DNA of 6,935 nt from an uncultured Alphaproteobacteria bacterium (lineage in GTDB: Bacteria; Pseudomonadota; Alphaproteobacteria; Sphingomonadales; Sphingomonadaceae), in the NCBI GenBank assembly GCA_903939555.1, contig CAJAHV010000217.1:1-6935 (forward strand), read 5' to 3'. Position numbers and translations under genes: made by a program. A model generated the notes under the pieces. The model was not told the origin of the DNA, searched no databases, and worked only from the letters and a program-made list of their open reading frames with translations. Below are positions 5,780-6,935 of the stretch, in pieces. The number at the start of each line of letters is the position of its first letter. Position 1 is the stretch's first letter.

Positions 5780-6935
5780 CAATCGTCTCCCTTTTCACTG
5801 TCGCCATCAGGGCTGTCGGGGCGTTCGAAGCGGCTGCTGGTGGTGGCACCACCGGCCTTGGCATCAAGCCCGCGCACGCTGAAAACAATGTCGGCATGTT
5901 CCGGCCCGGTGGCCGGTGCCGCGACGAACAGCCGGGCTTCCGCCACCTGGTCGGGCGCCAGCACCAGCCGCACTGCGGTGCCGGCACTGTCGCGATTGCC
6001 GGCCTCGCTCCACAGCTTCGCGTCATCGACACCGGCAATGGCGACTTCGACAGTGCGCGGCCGGCTCTCCATGTTGCGCAGCTTGACGGTATAGGCGTTG
6101 CGGATGCCGCCATCGGCAAGCCGCACCCATTGCGGATTGCGATCGGGCTGCACCGACAGGTCGAGCCGGGTGCGCGTGCCCAGCGAAAACAGCATGGCGA
6201 GCCCGATGCTGCCCCAGATCAGCCCATAGGCCAAGGTACGCGGTCGCAGCAGGCGCTTCAGCGGTGACAGCGGCGTGCCGCCAGCCATGGCAATCTGGGT
6301 ATCAGCCACCGAGGTATAGCCAATTAGCTTGGCCGGGCGGTGAACCTGCGCCATCACCTTGTCACAGGCATCGATGCACAGGCCGCAGGTGATGCAGCCG
6401 ATCTGCGGGCCTTCGCGGATGTCGATACCGGTCGGGCAGACCGCGACACAGGCGTTGCAATCGATGCAATCGCCGGCGGGAGATGGCGTCATGTCAGCAT
6501 AGTCGACCGGGATTTCCGTCGCCTGACGCTTGAGGCCGTGGCTGCGCGGTTCGCCGCGCCACGCCTTGTAGGTGACCATCAGCGATTTTTCGTCGAGCAT
6601 CGCGCTCTGGATGCGCGGCCAAGGGCACATGTAGATGCAGACTTGTTCGCGCATCAGCCCGCCGAAAACATAGGTGGTCAGCGTCAGCACGAGGATCGTT
6701 GCCAGCGCCACGCTCGGCGCCGTGCCGCTCAGCAATTGCCCGGCCAGCGTTGTCGCATCGGCAAAATAGAAAATCCAGGCGCCACCGGTCAGCGCGGCGA
6801 TGGCCAGCCAGATGCCGTGCTTGGCGACACGCTTCGCCAGCTTGCCGGCACCCCAAGGCGCGGCCTGCAGCTTCAACTGCGCATTGCGATCACCATCGAT
6901 GGCGCGTTCAACATGGACGAACAGGTCGGTCCATA
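5779..6935 (-). CDS. ccoG: cbb3 oxidase assembly protein CcoG/FixG, N-terminus cut by window edge
   Basis: The frame stays open to the right edge, giving 384 residues and beginning with WTDLFVHVERAIDGDRNAQ, a conserved internal FixG stretch. A start at the TTG at 6876 would therefore be wrong; roughly the first 100 residues and the first membrane helices are missing. In fragment numbering, a CxxxCP motif lies at Cys99 and Cys103 (CIYMCPWPRIQ), two 4Fe-4S motifs at Cys156/159/162/166 and Cys180/183/186/190, a membrane helix near LAYGLIWGSIGLAMLFSLG, and a C-terminal Ig-like FixG domain ends the protein. CcoG is an inner-membrane iron-sulphur protein; family work shows cupric reductase activity, supplying Cu(I) for the oxidase. 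Both clusters appear intact. It is the first ccoGHIS gene seen here and overlaps ccoH by one base. Any promoter is outside the window. Confidence 0.96.
   Translation of the reverse strand, partial: WTDLFVHVERAIDGDRNAQLKLQAAPWGAGKLAKRVAKHGIWLAIAALTGGAWIFYFADATTLAGQLLSGTAPSVALATILVLTLTTYVFGGLMREQVCIYMCPWPRIQSAMLDEKSLMVTYKAWRGEPRSHGLKRQATEIPVDYADMTPSPAGDCIDCNACVAVCPTGIDIREGPQIGCITCGLCIDACDKVMAQVHRPAKLIGYTSVADTQIAMAGGTPLSPLKRLLRPRTLAYGLIWGSIGLAMLFSLGTRTRLDLSVQPDRNPQWVRLADGGIRNAYTVKLRNMESRPRTVEVAIAGVDDAKLWSEAGNRDSAGTAVRLVLAPDQVAEARLFVAAPATGPEHADIVFSVRGLDAKAGGATTSSRFERPDSPDGDSEKGDD

Noticed and set aside
5780..5782. TTG one codon upstream as the ccoH start
   Set aside because: The adjacent ATG at 5779 gives the usual TGATG overlap and optimal distance from GGAG.
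6874..6876. TTG at 6876 as the start of ccoG
   Set aside because: The frame continues to the edge with the conserved FixG sequence WTDLFVHVERAIDGDRN, so the gene is cut by the window.

Overview
The window is GC-rich, tightly packed chromosomal DNA. Its protein sequences and its microaerobic gene set (hemN, ompW, ccoGHIS) resemble alphaproteobacteria, most likely a sphingomonad; this placement rests on resemblance, not on a search. I see no mobile elements, tRNA or rRNA genes, or CRISPR arrays.

Layout from left to right. (1) The 3' part of an NHL-repeat beta-propeller gene on the + strand is cut by the left edge. (2) A convergent hairpin follows. (3) A minus-strand pair comes next: hemN (oxygen-independent coproporphyrinogen III oxidase) with a probable small cysteine-containing exported-protein gene overlapping its 3' end. 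(4) A 128-base divergent intergenic region carries two FNR/FixK-type boxes spaced 22 bases centre to centre. (5) ompW (outer-membrane beta-barrel) lies on the + strand. (6) A strong bidirectional terminator follows. (7) Last is the minus-strand ccoGHIS (fixGHIS) operon, with every junction overlapping. ccoG is cut by the right edge, and the 53-residue ccoS is the last gene of the operon.

The parts fit one theme, adaptation to low oxygen. CcoG, CcoH, CcoI and CcoS reduce, export and deliver copper and help assemble the high-affinity cbb3-type cytochrome c oxidase. HemN supplies haem precursors when oxygen is too scarce for the oxygen-dependent enzyme. OmpW genes are classic targets of FNR-family regulators in other proteobacteria. 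The paired FNR boxes between hemN and ompW tie these two genes directly to that control. The oxidase structural genes (ccoNOQP) are not in the window; by known gene order they would be expected beyond the right edge, upstream of ccoG.

Nothing here amounts to a clearly new biological system. The points most worth a second look are the small gene behind hemN, the symmetric pair of FNR boxes with a likely near-leaderless hemN transcript, and the compact ccoS stop codon/terminator arrangement.
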